Program-made: the position numbers and the translations under genes
Part shown: piece after piece, positions 24,211-32,404 of the stretch
Numbering within the stretch: the first letter of the stretch is position 1
Layout of the letters: each line of letters begins with the position of its first letter
The notes under the pieces: generated by a model
Database searches by the model: none
Told to the model about the DNA's origin: nothing
What the model saw: only the letters and a program-made list of their open reading frames with translations
Assembly (NCBI RefSeq): GCF_025175675.1
Contig: NZ_JANIOA010000024.1
Location: 1-64,000, forward strand
Reading direction: 5' to 3'
DNA length: 64,000 nucleotides
From: Sedimenticola hydrogenitrophicus
Lineage (GTDB): Bacteria > Pseudomonadota > Gammaproteobacteria > Chromatiales > Chromatiaceae

Positions 24211-24252
24211 CCCCTTGTCGCCTTACGGATGGGTTGCGAGAAATTAACCGTT

Positions 24253-24330
24253 GATGCCGGTGAGGTACGAACCGCATCGATCCACTTCAATGGGCGAATG
24301 ATGCGGTTCGCAAGCTCACCGGCATCCTAC
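24253..24330. repeat. Interspersed hairpin repeat GCGGTTCGCAAGCTCACCGG
   Basis: Inverted arms GATGCCGGTGAGGTACGAAC and ATGCGGTTCGCAAGCTCACC enclose a short spacer. The same unit recurs at 26996-27030 and 46962-47052. Between it and purC (24331-24524) nothing gene-like was found. Confidence 0.6.
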
Positions 24331-24524
24331 ACTCAGCCAGTTGGTAGCCTGGAGGGAGCCCACCCACGGGAACCCGACAGGCACACCTACCCAGGCGGGC
24401 GGAATCCGGGGTGCCATTGGACCGAGCCTGTTCCCCGGATTATGCCGCCGCGGCACATAGGGTCCTTCCAGTTTCGACGGTGGCGGCTCATCCGGGCTAC
24501 GCTACTCACGAGAAAATGTAACAA

Positions 24525-24558
24525 GGGCTTATTAACAAGCCCCGGATGGGGGTATAAT
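24525..24558 (+). promoter_or_regulatory. purC promoter with overlapping palindrome
   Basis: A perfect -10 TATAAT (24553-24558) lies 33 bases before the purC start. The -35 is less clear; TTAACA at 24532-24537 gives a short 15-base spacer. GGGCTT-ATTAAC-AAGCCC (24525-24542) is a palindrome covering the -35 region and could be an operator or the end of an upstream transcript. Confidence 0.5.
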
Positions 24559-24591
24559 CGCTCCCCTTTCCAGTCACCAAGTTTCACTATT

Positions 24592-25485
24592 ATGAGCCAA
24601 GCTGACGCGCTGTTTGAAACCGACCTGCCCCACCTGAAGCTGCTGAATCGCGGCAAGGTCCGGGATATTTTTGATATCGACGAGGGGCACATGCTGATCG
24701 TCGCCAGCGACCGCCTGTCGGCCTTCGATGTGGTGCTGCCACAGCCGATCCCCGGCAAGGGCGAGGTGCTGACCCGGGTGGCCAACTTCTGGTTCGGGCG
24801 CACCCGCTCCATCCTGCCCAATCACCTCTCCGATCTGCCGCTGGAGCAGGTGGTGCCGGACCCGGCACAGCGGGCGATGCTGGGGGATCGGGCCATCGTG
24901 GTGCGCAAGCTGAAGCCGCTGCCGGTGGAGGCGATCGTGCGCGGCTATATCATCGGTTCCGGCTGGAAGGATTATCAGAAGACCGGCGAGGTGTGCGGGA
25001 TCAAGCTGCCCGCGGGGCTGCGCCAGGCCGACAAGCTGCCGGAGCCGATCTTCACCCCCTCGTCCAAGGCGGAGATGGGGGATCACGATGAGAACATCAG
25101 CTTCGCCCAGATGATCGACCTGCTCGGCGAGGAGCTGGCCAACCAGGTCCGCGAGGCGAGCCTGCGCATCTACAGCGAGTGCGCCGACTATGCCCTGCAG
25201 AAGGGTATTATCATCGCCGACACCAAGTTCGAGTTCGGCCTGGACGGGCAGGGTCAGCTGTTCCTGATCGATGAGGTGCTGACCCCGGACTCCTCCCGCT
25301 TCTGGCCGGCGGACCAGTACCAGCCGGGTATCAGCCCGCCGAGCTTCGACAAGCAGTTCGTGCGCGACTACCTGGAGACCCTGGAGTGGGACAAGACGCC
25401 GCCGGGGCCGGTGCTGCCGGACGAGGTGATCAGCAAGACCGCCGACAAGTACCGCGAGGCGGAGCGCATCCTGACCGGCCGTTGA
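24592..25485 (+). CDS. purC: SAICAR synthetase
   Basis: Phosphoribosylaminoimidazole-succinocarboxamide synthase, the ATP-dependent joining of CAIR and aspartate in purine synthesis. The 297-residue length fits the proteobacterial/yeast-type enzyme. It begins [14 protein letters not shown] (ATP-binding start), continues [16 protein letters not shown], and has the signatures [20 protein letters not shown] and [18 protein letters not shown] 24592 lies just downstream of a TATAAT promoter. A longer in-frame extension upstream to 24130 runs through repeats and is not used. Confidence 0.97.
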   Translation: MSQADALFETDLPHLKLLNRGKVRDIFDIDEGHMLIVASDRLSAFDVVLPQPIPGKGEVLTRVANFWFGRTRSILPNHLSDLPLEQVVPDPAQRAMLGDRAIVVRKLKPLPVEAIVRGYIIGSGWKDYQKTGEVCGIKLPAGLRQADKLPEPIFTPSSKAEMGDHDENISFAQMIDLLGEELANQVREASLRIYSECADYALQKGIIIADTKFEFGLDGQGQLFLIDEVLTPDSSRFWPADQYQPGISPPSFDKQFVRDYLETLEWDKTPPGPVLPDEVISKTADKYREAERILTGR

Positions 25486-25522
25486 TTTCCCCAGGGGGCG
25501 ATCCGCCACGGCCTTGATCTGC

Positions 25523-25650
25523 AGGGGTCGGAGTCAATCCGTGAAATCATGTGCAACCAGAGGGGTCGGAGTCAATCCGTGAGATATTGTGGCAGCAAGC
25601 GCTGCAGGCTGAACGGATTGACTCCGACCCCGTAGCTACTCCGACCCCTG
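25523..25650. repeat. AGGGGTCGGAGTCAATCCGT repeat cluster
   Basis: Two direct copies of AGGGGTCGGAGTCAATCCGT (25523 and 25561) and inverted copies ACGGATTGACTCCGACCCC (25613-25631) and CTCCGACCCCTG (25639-25650). The second direct and first inverted copies can form a long hairpin around GCAGCAAGCGCTGC. A related GGGGTCGGAGTC lies at 46921. This is a REP-like, RAYT-type repeat family distinct from the GTGGGTGTCC family. Confidence 0.75.
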
Positions 25651-25693
25651 ACCTACCGATCCATCCTACGAGACTGACCGGGTGATACGACTG

Positions 25694-25951
25694 ATGAAAA
25701 AGCGACCGACACGCATCACCCTCTACAGCAGCCGTAACTGCGCCCACTGCCGGCGCGCCAAGGCGTATCTGCAGGAGCACCATATCCCGTTCACCGAACA
25801 GGACGTGGAGCGCAACCGCCGCGCCCAGCTCGATTTCATGCGCACCGGCGGTCGCGGCGTACCGCTGATCATGGTCGGGGAGCAGCTGATCCAGGGGTTC
25901 GAACCGCGCCAGCTGCAGCGGGCGCTGCGCCAGGCCGGATTTGATGTCTGA
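25694..25951 (+). CDS. Glutaredoxin-family protein
   Basis: An 85-residue thioredoxin-fold protein with a CxxC active site (SRNCAHCRRAKAYL, residues about 14-27). It has the glutaredoxin-like TGGRGVPLIMVGEQLIQGFE segment, whose VP is the cis-proline contact and whose GF closes the glutathione-site loop. ATG 25694 is preferred over GTG 25682. It overlaps the srkA start by 8 bases, so the two are probably co-transcribed, linking thiol redox with a stress-response kinase. Confidence 0.85.
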   Translation: MKKRPTRITLYSSRNCAHCRRAKAYLQEHHIPFTEQDVERNRRAQLDFMRTGGRGVPLIMVGEQLIQGFEPRQLQRALRQAGFDV

Positions 25952-26933
25952 TCCGGGCACACCTTACGCCGACCTGACTCCCGAAACCATTCTCTGTGCG
26001 CTGGAATCGGTCGGCTACCGGCCCTCTGGCGGTATGCTGGCCCTGAACAGTTACGAAAACCGGGTCTACCAGATCGGCATGGACGAGGGACCGCCGCTGG
26101 TGGCCAAGTTCTACCGGCCGCAGCGCTGGAGCGATGCCAACATTCTGGAGGAGCACCGTTTCACCCTGGCCCTGGCCGCCGACGAGATACCGGTGGTGGC
26201 GCCCCTGGAGGATCCCCAGGGCACTACCCTGCACCAGTTCCAGGGCTACCGCTTTGCGCTGTTCCCGCGCCGCGGCGGGCGCTGGCCGGAGCTGGAGAAT
26301 CCCGACAACCTGGAGTGGATCGGCCGCTTTATCGCCCGCATCCACCTGATCGGTTCCGCCCAGCCGTTCCAGCACCGCCCCACCATCGACCCGGACCAGA
26401 TGGGCCGCGCCTGCGCGGACTATCTGCTGACCGAGGGCTGTATCCCGCTGGAGCTTGAATCGGGCTATCGACGGGTGACCGAGGCGCTGCAACAGGGCAT
26501 CGATGAAGCCTTTTCCATGGCCCGGCCGAGTCGCATGATCCGCCTGCATGGCGACTGCCATCCGGGCAATATCCTGTGGACCGAGCAGGGGCCGCACTTC
26601 GTGGACATGGATGATTGCCGCAGCGGTCCGGCGATACAGGATCTGTGGATGCTGTTGTCCGGTGACCGTCAGGAGATGGCGCTGCAGCTGAGCTATATCC
26701 GCGAGGGCTACGAGACCTTCCGCCAACTGGACAGCCGCGAGGTGGCGCTGATCGAACCCCTGCGCACCCTGCGCATGATCCATTACGCGGCCTGGCTGGC
26801 GCGGCGCTGGCAAGACCCCGCCTTTCCCCAGGCCTTCCCCTGGTTCCATACCCACCAGTACTGGCAGTCGCACCTGGGGGAGTTGGAGCAGCAGCTGCGG
26901 CTGCTGGATGAGCCGCCGCTGCCGCTCTATTGA
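25944..26933 (+). CDS. srkA: Stress response kinase A (YihE/SrkA)
   Basis: A 329-residue protein kinase-like enzyme of the SrkA/YihE family, a Ser/Thr kinase that protects Gram-negative cells from stress-induced death. The N-lobe has LNSYENRVYQIG and VAKFYRPQRWS (catalytic lysine). The catalytic loop HGDCHPGNILW and the metal-binding HFVDMDDC are at about residues 199-225. The length matches the family. It overlaps the upstream glutaredoxin-like gene by 8 bases; in other gammaproteobacteria srkA is likewise paired with a thiol oxidoreductase (dsbA). Confidence 0.93.
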   Translation: MSDPGTPYADLTPETILCALESVGYRPSGGMLALNSYENRVYQIGMDEGPPLVAKFYRPQRWSDANILEEHRFTLALAADEIPVVAPLEDPQGTTLHQFQGYRFALFPRRGGRWPELENPDNLEWIGRFIARIHLIGSAQPFQHRPTIDPDQMGRACADYLLTEGCIPLELESGYRRVTEALQQGIDEAFSMARPSRMIRLHGDCHPGNILWTEQGPHFVDMDDCRSGPAIQDLWMLLSGDRQEMALQLSYIREGYETFRQLDSREVALIEPLRTLRMIHYAAWLARRWQDPAFPQAFPWFHTHQYWQSHLGELEQQLRLLDEPPLPLY

Positions 26934-26990
26934 GGCGCGATGCAACGGCGTCCCGGATTTCGCCCGCATGGGTCGGTGTGCCTGGCGGGG

Positions 26991-27340
26991 ATTCCGCAAT
27001 GGTGCGGTTCGCAAGCTCACCAGCACCCTACCGGTTGTGCAAGGTGATTGCCAAGTTACCCTTATTCGCGCTCATTCGCGTTTATTCCATCCTTAGGTCC
27101 GTAAACGGTGCATTGCATCCTCGGCTCCGTTATCGGTACATCCCTGTACCACTCCTCTTGCACCACTCCTCGCGGCTACAGATCTCCTGATGATGGGTTC
27201 CGTCGTTCCTCCCCCACCCATCCTACGCTCTATATCTGTGGCAATCCTGAGTAGGGTGGGTTAGCGACGCACAGGCACGCTACTTCCAGTCCACGATAAT
27301 GCCCGCGCGTCGCGTAACCCACCGATTGCGCAATCGCTAA
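26991..27340. repeat. Intergenic repeat block
   Basis: The 507-base gap 26934-27440 holds no gene. It contains GTGCGGTTCGCAAGCTCACC at 26996, the unit TCCGTAAACGGTGCATTGCA then CGGTACATCCCTGTACCACT at about 27090-27155, and a GTAGGGTGGGTTAGCGACGC/GCGTAACCCACC inverted pair at about 27253-27323. All these units recur elsewhere in the window. Confidence 0.55.
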
Positions 27341-27440
27341 ATGGTGAATGACGGCGTATTGTCTGTTTGCTGGGTTAGGTTGACCATCCTACCCGCTGTA
27401 GGGGATCCGCCGACGGGCCGAGGCCGGTAGTAACGGTACC

Positions 27441-28544
27441 TCAGTCTCCCCGCTTGGCGTCGGCCTCCACCTTGTCCAGCATCTCGAACACCTTCTGGCT
27501 GTTCTCCTCCATCACCTGAAACGCCTGCATCAGGGCCGGGTAGTTGCGCTGCTCGCCACCGAGTAGCTCGAACACCCCCTTGGTGCCCTGGTGAACCACC
27601 GAATGGGGCTGCTCGATTTGCCGGTAGTGACTCGAATGGGAGAAGAACTCCTTGCCGTCCCCTTCGTAATACCACTTGCCCAGGCGGCAGTGGTGGTGAT
27701 CGACGAAATCAAATGCCGGCTGGTTCAAATTCACCGACAGATAGGTGTTGACCTTCCAGAGTACGTGATCCAGCTTGGCCAGGCTGAGGAAGACGTTGTC
27801 GGTCATCAGCGTGACGTCATTAAAATAGGACTGCACCCCGCTACCCATCTTACCCAGTTCCTGCTCGAATCCGCCGACCGCCCCGGAGACCATCTCCACC
27901 TTATCGATCACCTGCAGCGATGCCGCGGAGACCGATTTCACATTGTCCTGCATCGCCTGGATCACATCATTGATCTCGGTGATCGCCGCCTGGGTCTTGT
28001 CCGCCAGGCCGCGCACCTCGTCGGCGACCACGGCAAAACCGCGCCCCTGCTCGCCGGCCCGGGCCGCCTCGATGGCGGCATTCAACGCCAGCAGGTTGGT
28101 CTGTTCGGCGATGCCCTTGATCAGCGCCAGGATGGAACTGATCTCACCGGCGCGGGTGGACATGCCCGCCACCGATTCGCCCGACCGGCTAGACACCTCC
28201 GACAGGGTGCCCAGCTCCGTGGTGACCTGCTGGATACGGCTCGACAGGGCGGAGAACTCCCTGCCGATCTCACCGAACCCCGCCAGAGATTGCTTGGCGG
28301 CGGTGACCGATTCGGCCAGATTCCCCTGGATATCCACCAGACCCGACTTAAGATGCTTATTCTCACAATGCATCAGGCTGTCGAGTTGCGCCTCGCGACC
28401 GGCGGCAACCCGAAAATGCTCCAGCTCGTCACCCTGGGCGGCCAGCTCAGATTTGTGCCGTTCAACCTCCTGGGAAAGCCGTTTATTCTCCTCTTCCAGC
28501 TCGATCAAACGCCGTTTTTGTTCGCCATTACCAAACAGTGCCAT
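27441..28544 (-). CDS. Soluble methyl-accepting chemotaxis protein with CZB domain
   Basis: A 367-residue cytoplasmic chemoreceptor with no membrane segment. An N-terminal coiled coil (residues 8-50) is followed by the signalling hairpin with the conserved tip [20 protein letters not shown] (145-164) and [18 protein letters not shown]. The C-terminal CZB zinc-binding domain has HVLWK (H260), then [12 protein letters not shown] (C286) and later histidines at about 306 and 314. It resembles TlpD-type receptors that sense oxidants or zinc. No che genes adjoin it. Confidence 0.92.
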   Translation of the reverse strand: MALFGNGEQKRRLIELEEENKRLSQEVERHKSELAAQGDELEHFRVAAGREAQLDSLMHCENKHLKSGLVDIQGNLAESVTAAKQSLAGFGEIGREFSALSSRIQQVTTELGTLSEVSSRSGESVAGMSTRAGEISSILALIKGIAEQTNLLALNAAIEAARAGEQGRGFAVVADEVRGLADKTQAAITEINDVIQAMQDNVKSVSAASLQVIDKVEMVSGAVGGFEQELGKMGSGVQSYFNDVTLMTDNVFLSLAKLDHVLWKVNTYLSVNLNQPAFDFVDHHHCRLGKWYYEGDGKEFFSHSSHYRQIEQPHSVVHQGTKGVFELLGGEQRNYPALMQAFQVMEENSQKVFEMLDKVEADAKRGD

Positions 28545-28726
28545 CTTTACCTCCTGTTCGACTATCCCTGTATTCAGCGGTATTCACCCGCTCCTCTTGC
28601 TGCTTCCTGTTACAGCTTATAGCGTCGCCAACCCGACAAACTGTAGGCTAGGAGTCCGTCAATAATTAACGACCTGATTACCCGTCCGCGCCAACTATGG
28701 TCAGATACCGTTTCTAAAGCCGTGAG

Positions 28727-28803
28727 GAGTGGTGCAAGAGGAGTGGTACAGGGATGTACCGTTTACGGAGCCGAGGATGCCATGCGCCACTCCTTGCGGC
28801 TAA
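28727..28803. repeat. Interspersed repeat (CCGTTTACGG unit)
   Basis: GAGGAGTGGTGCAAGAGGAG, then GTACAGGGATGTACCGTTTA-CGGAGCCGAGGAT. It is the inverse of the unit at 27090-27175 and related to 37-82 and 49808-49855. The rest of the 28545-28855 gap holds no gene. Confidence 0.6.
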
Positions 28804-28855
28804 TATTTTCCTGAGCACGGTCGATTCAGATGGCTAATCAGGAATAACTATCACA

Positions 28856-30160
28856 TCAGAGCGTCCCCGACGCCTTGATCATCAAATAGCCGTTCACCAG
28901 GGCGACCGGCAACTGGGGTGCCTGCAGGTCCAGGGTCAGCACCCCCTGATGCCGCAGACCGTCCAGACTCTTTCGCCGCTGCTCCAGATAGCCATTGACC
29001 GTGTGAAACTGCAGTGCCGAGTCCAGATCATCCACCGGCCGCGCCAGCACTTCATCCAGGATCGACTCGCGCAGATTGGCCACCACCACCAGATGCCGCC
29101 GCTTCAGCAGCTGGATCGCCTGGATCAGATCGCTGTGGTCCTCATCCCGGGTGTTGGTCATTACCACCACCAGGGCGCGGCGCGGTTGCAACGACATCAG
29201 TTGCCGGGCCGCCAGCAGGAAATCGGCCGCCTCCTGGCCGGCACTCAGGTCATAGGTACGCGACAGCAGATCCTGGACCACCCCCGCCCCTTTGCGCGGC
29301 GGCAGCCAGCGATCGGCGCCACCGAAGGTGAGCAGGCCCACCGCATCCCCCTGCCGCGCCGCCACATGGGCCAGTAACAGCAGCGCGTTGAGCGCCTGAT
29401 CCAGATGCACCCGCCCGGCCTCCTCGTGGCGCATGCGGCGGCCGCAATCGAGCAGAAACAGCACCTGCTGGTCACGCTCGTCCTGATACTCCTTGGAGAT
29501 CAGCTTGCGGTAGCGCGAACTGGCCTTCCAGTCGATCTGGCGCAGGGCATCGCCGGCGCGGTACTCACGCAGCTGATGGAAGTCATTGCCCTGCCCGCGC
29601 CGCTGGCGCCGGCGCACCCCCATCTGACTGAGCCGGTGATCCGTCGCCAGCAGGGCATAGCGGCCAATCTCCTGAAAATCGGGAAACACCTTGACCCCTT
29701 CGGCCAGGGCATGAAAATGGCGGCGGCGCCAGAAACCGAGTGGCGAGGCGACGATCAGGTCACAGCCGCTGAATGCGGCGTCACCCCGGCGCCGCGGCTT
29801 CACCCGGTATTCGACACACCCCGCACGGTGCGCCGGGAGATCCAGTGCGGCGGGCATGCCCTCGCACTCGAATCCGCCCGGATGATGATCATGCAGCCAC
29901 AGCCGCAGGGGACGGGCGCCCGGATTATCCAGGCGCAGCACCACCTTCGACCACACCCCGACCGGGATGCTGTGGCGCAGGGTGCGGCTGAGAGTGATGT
30001 TTGGGGCCCTGCGCACCAGCAGGGCGTCCAGCAGCAATACCCCGCAAAGCAGCCAGAACAGCACCAGCCAGAGCTCGTGCAGCGCCGGATAGAAGGCCGC
30101 CGGCAACGCCGGCAGGCTGACCCCAAGCGCGGCCCAGAGCAGCGACCGGCTCGGCGTCAT
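28856..30160 (-). CDS. DUF58 domain protein
   Basis: A 434-residue membrane-anchored protein with two N-terminal membrane segments (about 5-45), a beta-rich middle and the DUF58 signature YRAGDALRQIDWKASSR at about residue 205. A von Willebrand A-like domain follows (VLFLLDCGRRM, with metal-site-like DCG). Such proteins pair with MoxR ATPases. Its ATG overlaps the MoxR stop as ATGA. The function of this pair is not established; a chaperone-like role in metal insertion or envelope assembly is proposed for relatives. Confidence 0.9.
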   Translation of the reverse strand: MTPSRSLLWAALGVSLPALPAAFYPALHELWLVLFWLLCGVLLLDALLVRRAPNITLSRTLRHSIPVGVWSKVVLRLDNPGARPLRLWLHDHHPGGFECEGMPAALDLPAHRAGCVEYRVKPRRRGDAAFSGCDLIVASPLGFWRRRHFHALAEGVKVFPDFQEIGRYALLATDHRLSQMGVRRRQRRGQGNDFHQLREYRAGDALRQIDWKASSRYRKLISKEYQDERDQQVLFLLDCGRRMRHEEAGRVHLDQALNALLLLAHVAARQGDAVGLLTFGGADRWLPPRKGAGVVQDLLSRTYDLSAGQEAADFLLAARQLMSLQPRRALVVVMTNTRDEDHSDLIQAIQLLKRRHLVVVANLRESILDEVLARPVDDLDSALQFHTVNGYLEQRRKSLDGLRHQGVLTLDLQAPQLPVALVNGYLMIKASGTL

Positions 30161-31182
30161 ATGCGCGGCGCATCCACATTGACCAGGATGTCGGCCAGCA
30201 CATCGTCCGCCTGGTAGCCTTCGATCTCCAGGTCGGTGGTCAGCTTCATGCGGTGGCGCAGCACCGCCGTGGCGACCGCCTTGACGTCGTCCGGAGTGAC
30301 GAAGGCGTTGCCCTCCAGCAGGGCGTGGGCACGGGCGGCACGCAGCAGCGAGATGCTGCCGCGTGGTCCCGGCCCCACCTCGACCCCACTCCAGTCCCGC
30401 GCCGTGCGCACGATGCGCACCGCGTAGCCGACAATCTGTTCATCCACCCGCAGGCGGGCCGCCGCCCGCTGCAGTTTCAACACCTGTGCCGGGTTCAGCA
30501 GGCCGCGCACCGCCGAGATATCCAGTTGATCGCCCACCACCCCATTGGTGACGTGATGCACCAGTGCCTGCTCCTCCTCCTGGGCGGGATAGTCGATAAA
30601 CACCTTGAGCAGAAAACGGTCCAGCTGGGCTTGGGGCAGGGGGTAGGTCCCCTCCTGTTCGATCGGGTTCTGGGTGGCCAGGACCAGGAACGGCAGCTCC
30701 AGCGGATACGAGGTCCCCTCGATGGTGACCTGCTGCTCCTGCATCACCTCCAGCAGGGCCGACTGGGTCTTGGCCGGTGCCCGGTTGATCTCGTCCGCCA
30801 GCAGGAAGTTGCAGAATACCGGGCCCTTGCGCACCCGGAAGGCGTCGCGCTTCATGTCGAACATCACATGCCCGCTGATATCGCTCGGCATCAGGTCCGG
30901 GGTGAACTGGACGCGGCTGAAATGGCCGCCCACGGCCGCCGCCAGGGCGCGTACCAGCAGGGTCTTGCCCAGTCCCGGGACGCCCTCCACCAACACATGC
31001 CCGGCCGCCAGCAGACCGATAATCACCTCGCGGATGACCCGGTTCTGTCCGATCACCGCCCGTTGCACCTCGCGTTCCAGACCCTGGACCTGATCCAGCG
31101 TCTCCTGATCCAGCGCCTGATCCAGTGTTTCGGGGCACAGACCACCGCTCGGCGGCGCTGCCACGTTCATATCCTCATCCAC
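30157..31182 (-). CDS. MoxR-family AAA+ ATPase
   Basis: A 341-residue MoxR ATPase. Walker A GVPGLGKTLLV is at about residue 67, Walker B FLLADEINRAPAKTQSALLE at about 128, sensor VLATQNPIEQEGTYPLPQAQ at about 168, and the C-terminal lid RGSISLLRAARAHALLEG at about 275. It overlaps DUF58 downstream (ATGA) and the DUF4350 gene upstream (8 bases). It is predicted to remodel client proteins together with the vWA-like DUF58 partner. An alternative start 12 bases downstream (MNVAAPP) is possible. Confidence 0.93.
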   Translation of the reverse strand: MDEDMNVAAPPSGGLCPETLDQALDQETLDQVQGLEREVQRAVIGQNRVIREVIIGLLAAGHVLVEGVPGLGKTLLVRALAAAVGGHFSRVQFTPDLMPSDISGHVMFDMKRDAFRVRKGPVFCNFLLADEINRAPAKTQSALLEVMQEQQVTIEGTSYPLELPFLVLATQNPIEQEGTYPLPQAQLDRFLLKVFIDYPAQEEEQALVHHVTNGVVGDQLDISAVRGLLNPAQVLKLQRAAARLRVDEQIVGYAVRIVRTARDWSGVEVGPGPRGSISLLRAARAHALLEGNAFVTPDDVKAVATAVLRHRMKLTTDLEIEGYQADDVLADILVNVDAPRI

Positions 31183-32404
31183 GCGTCTTCTCCTGTATAT
31201 GCAACCGCGCCGCCAGTCTCTGTTGGACTGCCGTCACCTGAATAAATGCCTGTTCGCCCTGATACCCGCCATAGAGTGCCCGTTCCACCGCCTGCGGCGA
31301 GAGTCCGGCATGTTGCGCGATCCATTGGCAGCGCTCCCCCTGCTCCAGGGTCGCCAGCACGGGATGGCGCTGCCGCCACGCCTGCTCCAGCGCCGCCTGG
31401 GATTGGCCGAAGGTAACAGCCGCCTGGTCGGTACGCCAGAGGTAACGGCTCACCGCCGCCAGATGCTCCATCAGGTTGCGCCGCACCACCTGCCCGGGGG
31501 TGATGACCGGCCCGCTGCGCCGGGCCAGCGACCAGACCAGCAGCAGCCCCAGGGCAGCAAGAGAAATGACCAGCCCCGGAGCCAGGCGCCACAGCAATTG
31601 CGGCAACGGCGGCATGTCGCTGCTGTAGAGCAGCCAGGCGCGTCGCTGCTGGCCCACCAGCCGCGCCAACAGCAGGGCATGATCCTGCTCACCGATCGCG
31701 GCATTGGCGAAGATCTCCAGGCCGCCGATCACCGTGATCCGTCCCTGCCCCAGCCGATACTGCAGCAGATGGGCGCCCGCCTCCGTCTCGATCGTCCAGT
31801 CGGCCCGTCCCTGACTGTCGAACAGCAGGCGCCGGTCACTGAAGGCGACACCCATCCGCTCACCAGTTGCGGGCAGCTCGAACAGCACCGGCGCCGGTTT
31901 ATCACCGGTTGCGAGGGTGCGGTCATCCGCGGGTTGATCCGCGGGTGGCGTGTCGTCGCTGGGCTCGGGGTTGACGGACTGAGGGTCGACGAACTGGGGG
32001 TGGACTCCCAGGGCGTCCAGCAGATTGTTGCCGCTGCTCTGGGCCTCGTCATCCCAGGCCTCCTGCGGGGTGATCAGCAGATGACCACCTTGCCGCACCC
32101 ACCCCAGCAGCACCTGTTCGCGCTCCGGTGGCAGGCTCACGCCCAGCCGGTAGACCAGCAGCAGACCGGGCTCCGCCGGCGGGGTCAGCAGGCGGTCACG
32201 GCCACTGATGCTCTCGGCATCCAGGCCGATGCCGTTGAGGAAACGCTCGGCCGCCAGCAGCGGGTTTCTTTTTGCCAGCGGCGACATCCCTTCGACGATC
32301 TCGCGGCTGCGCTGTTCATGATTGGCGAAGAACCACTGCACACCCCAGCCCGCGAGCAGCAACAGCAACACCCCGATCAACGCCCATGTCAGCCGATTAC
32401 CCAT
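31175..32404 (-). CDS. DUF4350-type membrane protein
   Basis: A 409-residue protein. An N-terminal membrane anchor (WALIGVLLLLLAGWGVQWF) precedes a long extracytoplasmic region containing LLTPPAEPGLLLVYRLGVS and VRQGGHLLITPQEAW, typical of DUF4350 (a GATase-like fold without catalytic residues). A second membrane segment (LVISLAALGLLLVWSLA, about residue 290) is followed by a cytoplasmic tail. ATG 32404 was chosen because a longer frame would run deep into the preceding gene; as drawn the overlap is 8 bases. It is an accessory component of the MoxR-DUF58 operon; function unknown. Confidence 0.8.
   Translation of the reverse strand: MGNRLTWALIGVLLLLLAGWGVQWFFANHEQRSREIVEGMSPLAKRNPLLAAERFLNGIGLDAESISGRDRLLTPPAEPGLLLVYRLGVSLPPEREQVLLGWVRQGGHLLITPQEAWDDEAQSSGNNLLDALGVHPQFVDPQSVNPEPSDDTPPADQPADDRTLATGDKPAPVLFELPATGERMGVAFSDRRLLFDSQGRADWTIETEAGAHLLQYRLGQGRITVIGGLEIFANAAIGEQDHALLLARLVGQQRRAWLLYSSDMPPLPQLLWRLAPGLVISLAALGLLLVWSLARRSGPVITPGQVVRRNLMEHLAAVSRYLWRTDQAAVTFGQSQAALEQAWRQRHPVLATLEQGERCQWIAQHAGLSPQAVERALYGGYQGEQAFIQVTAVQQRLAARLHIQEKTRG

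Noticed and set aside
24130-24591. Upstream extension of the purC frame
   Set aside because: It runs through the MITE-like element, an interspersed repeat and the purC promoter; the conserved enzyme begins at 24592.
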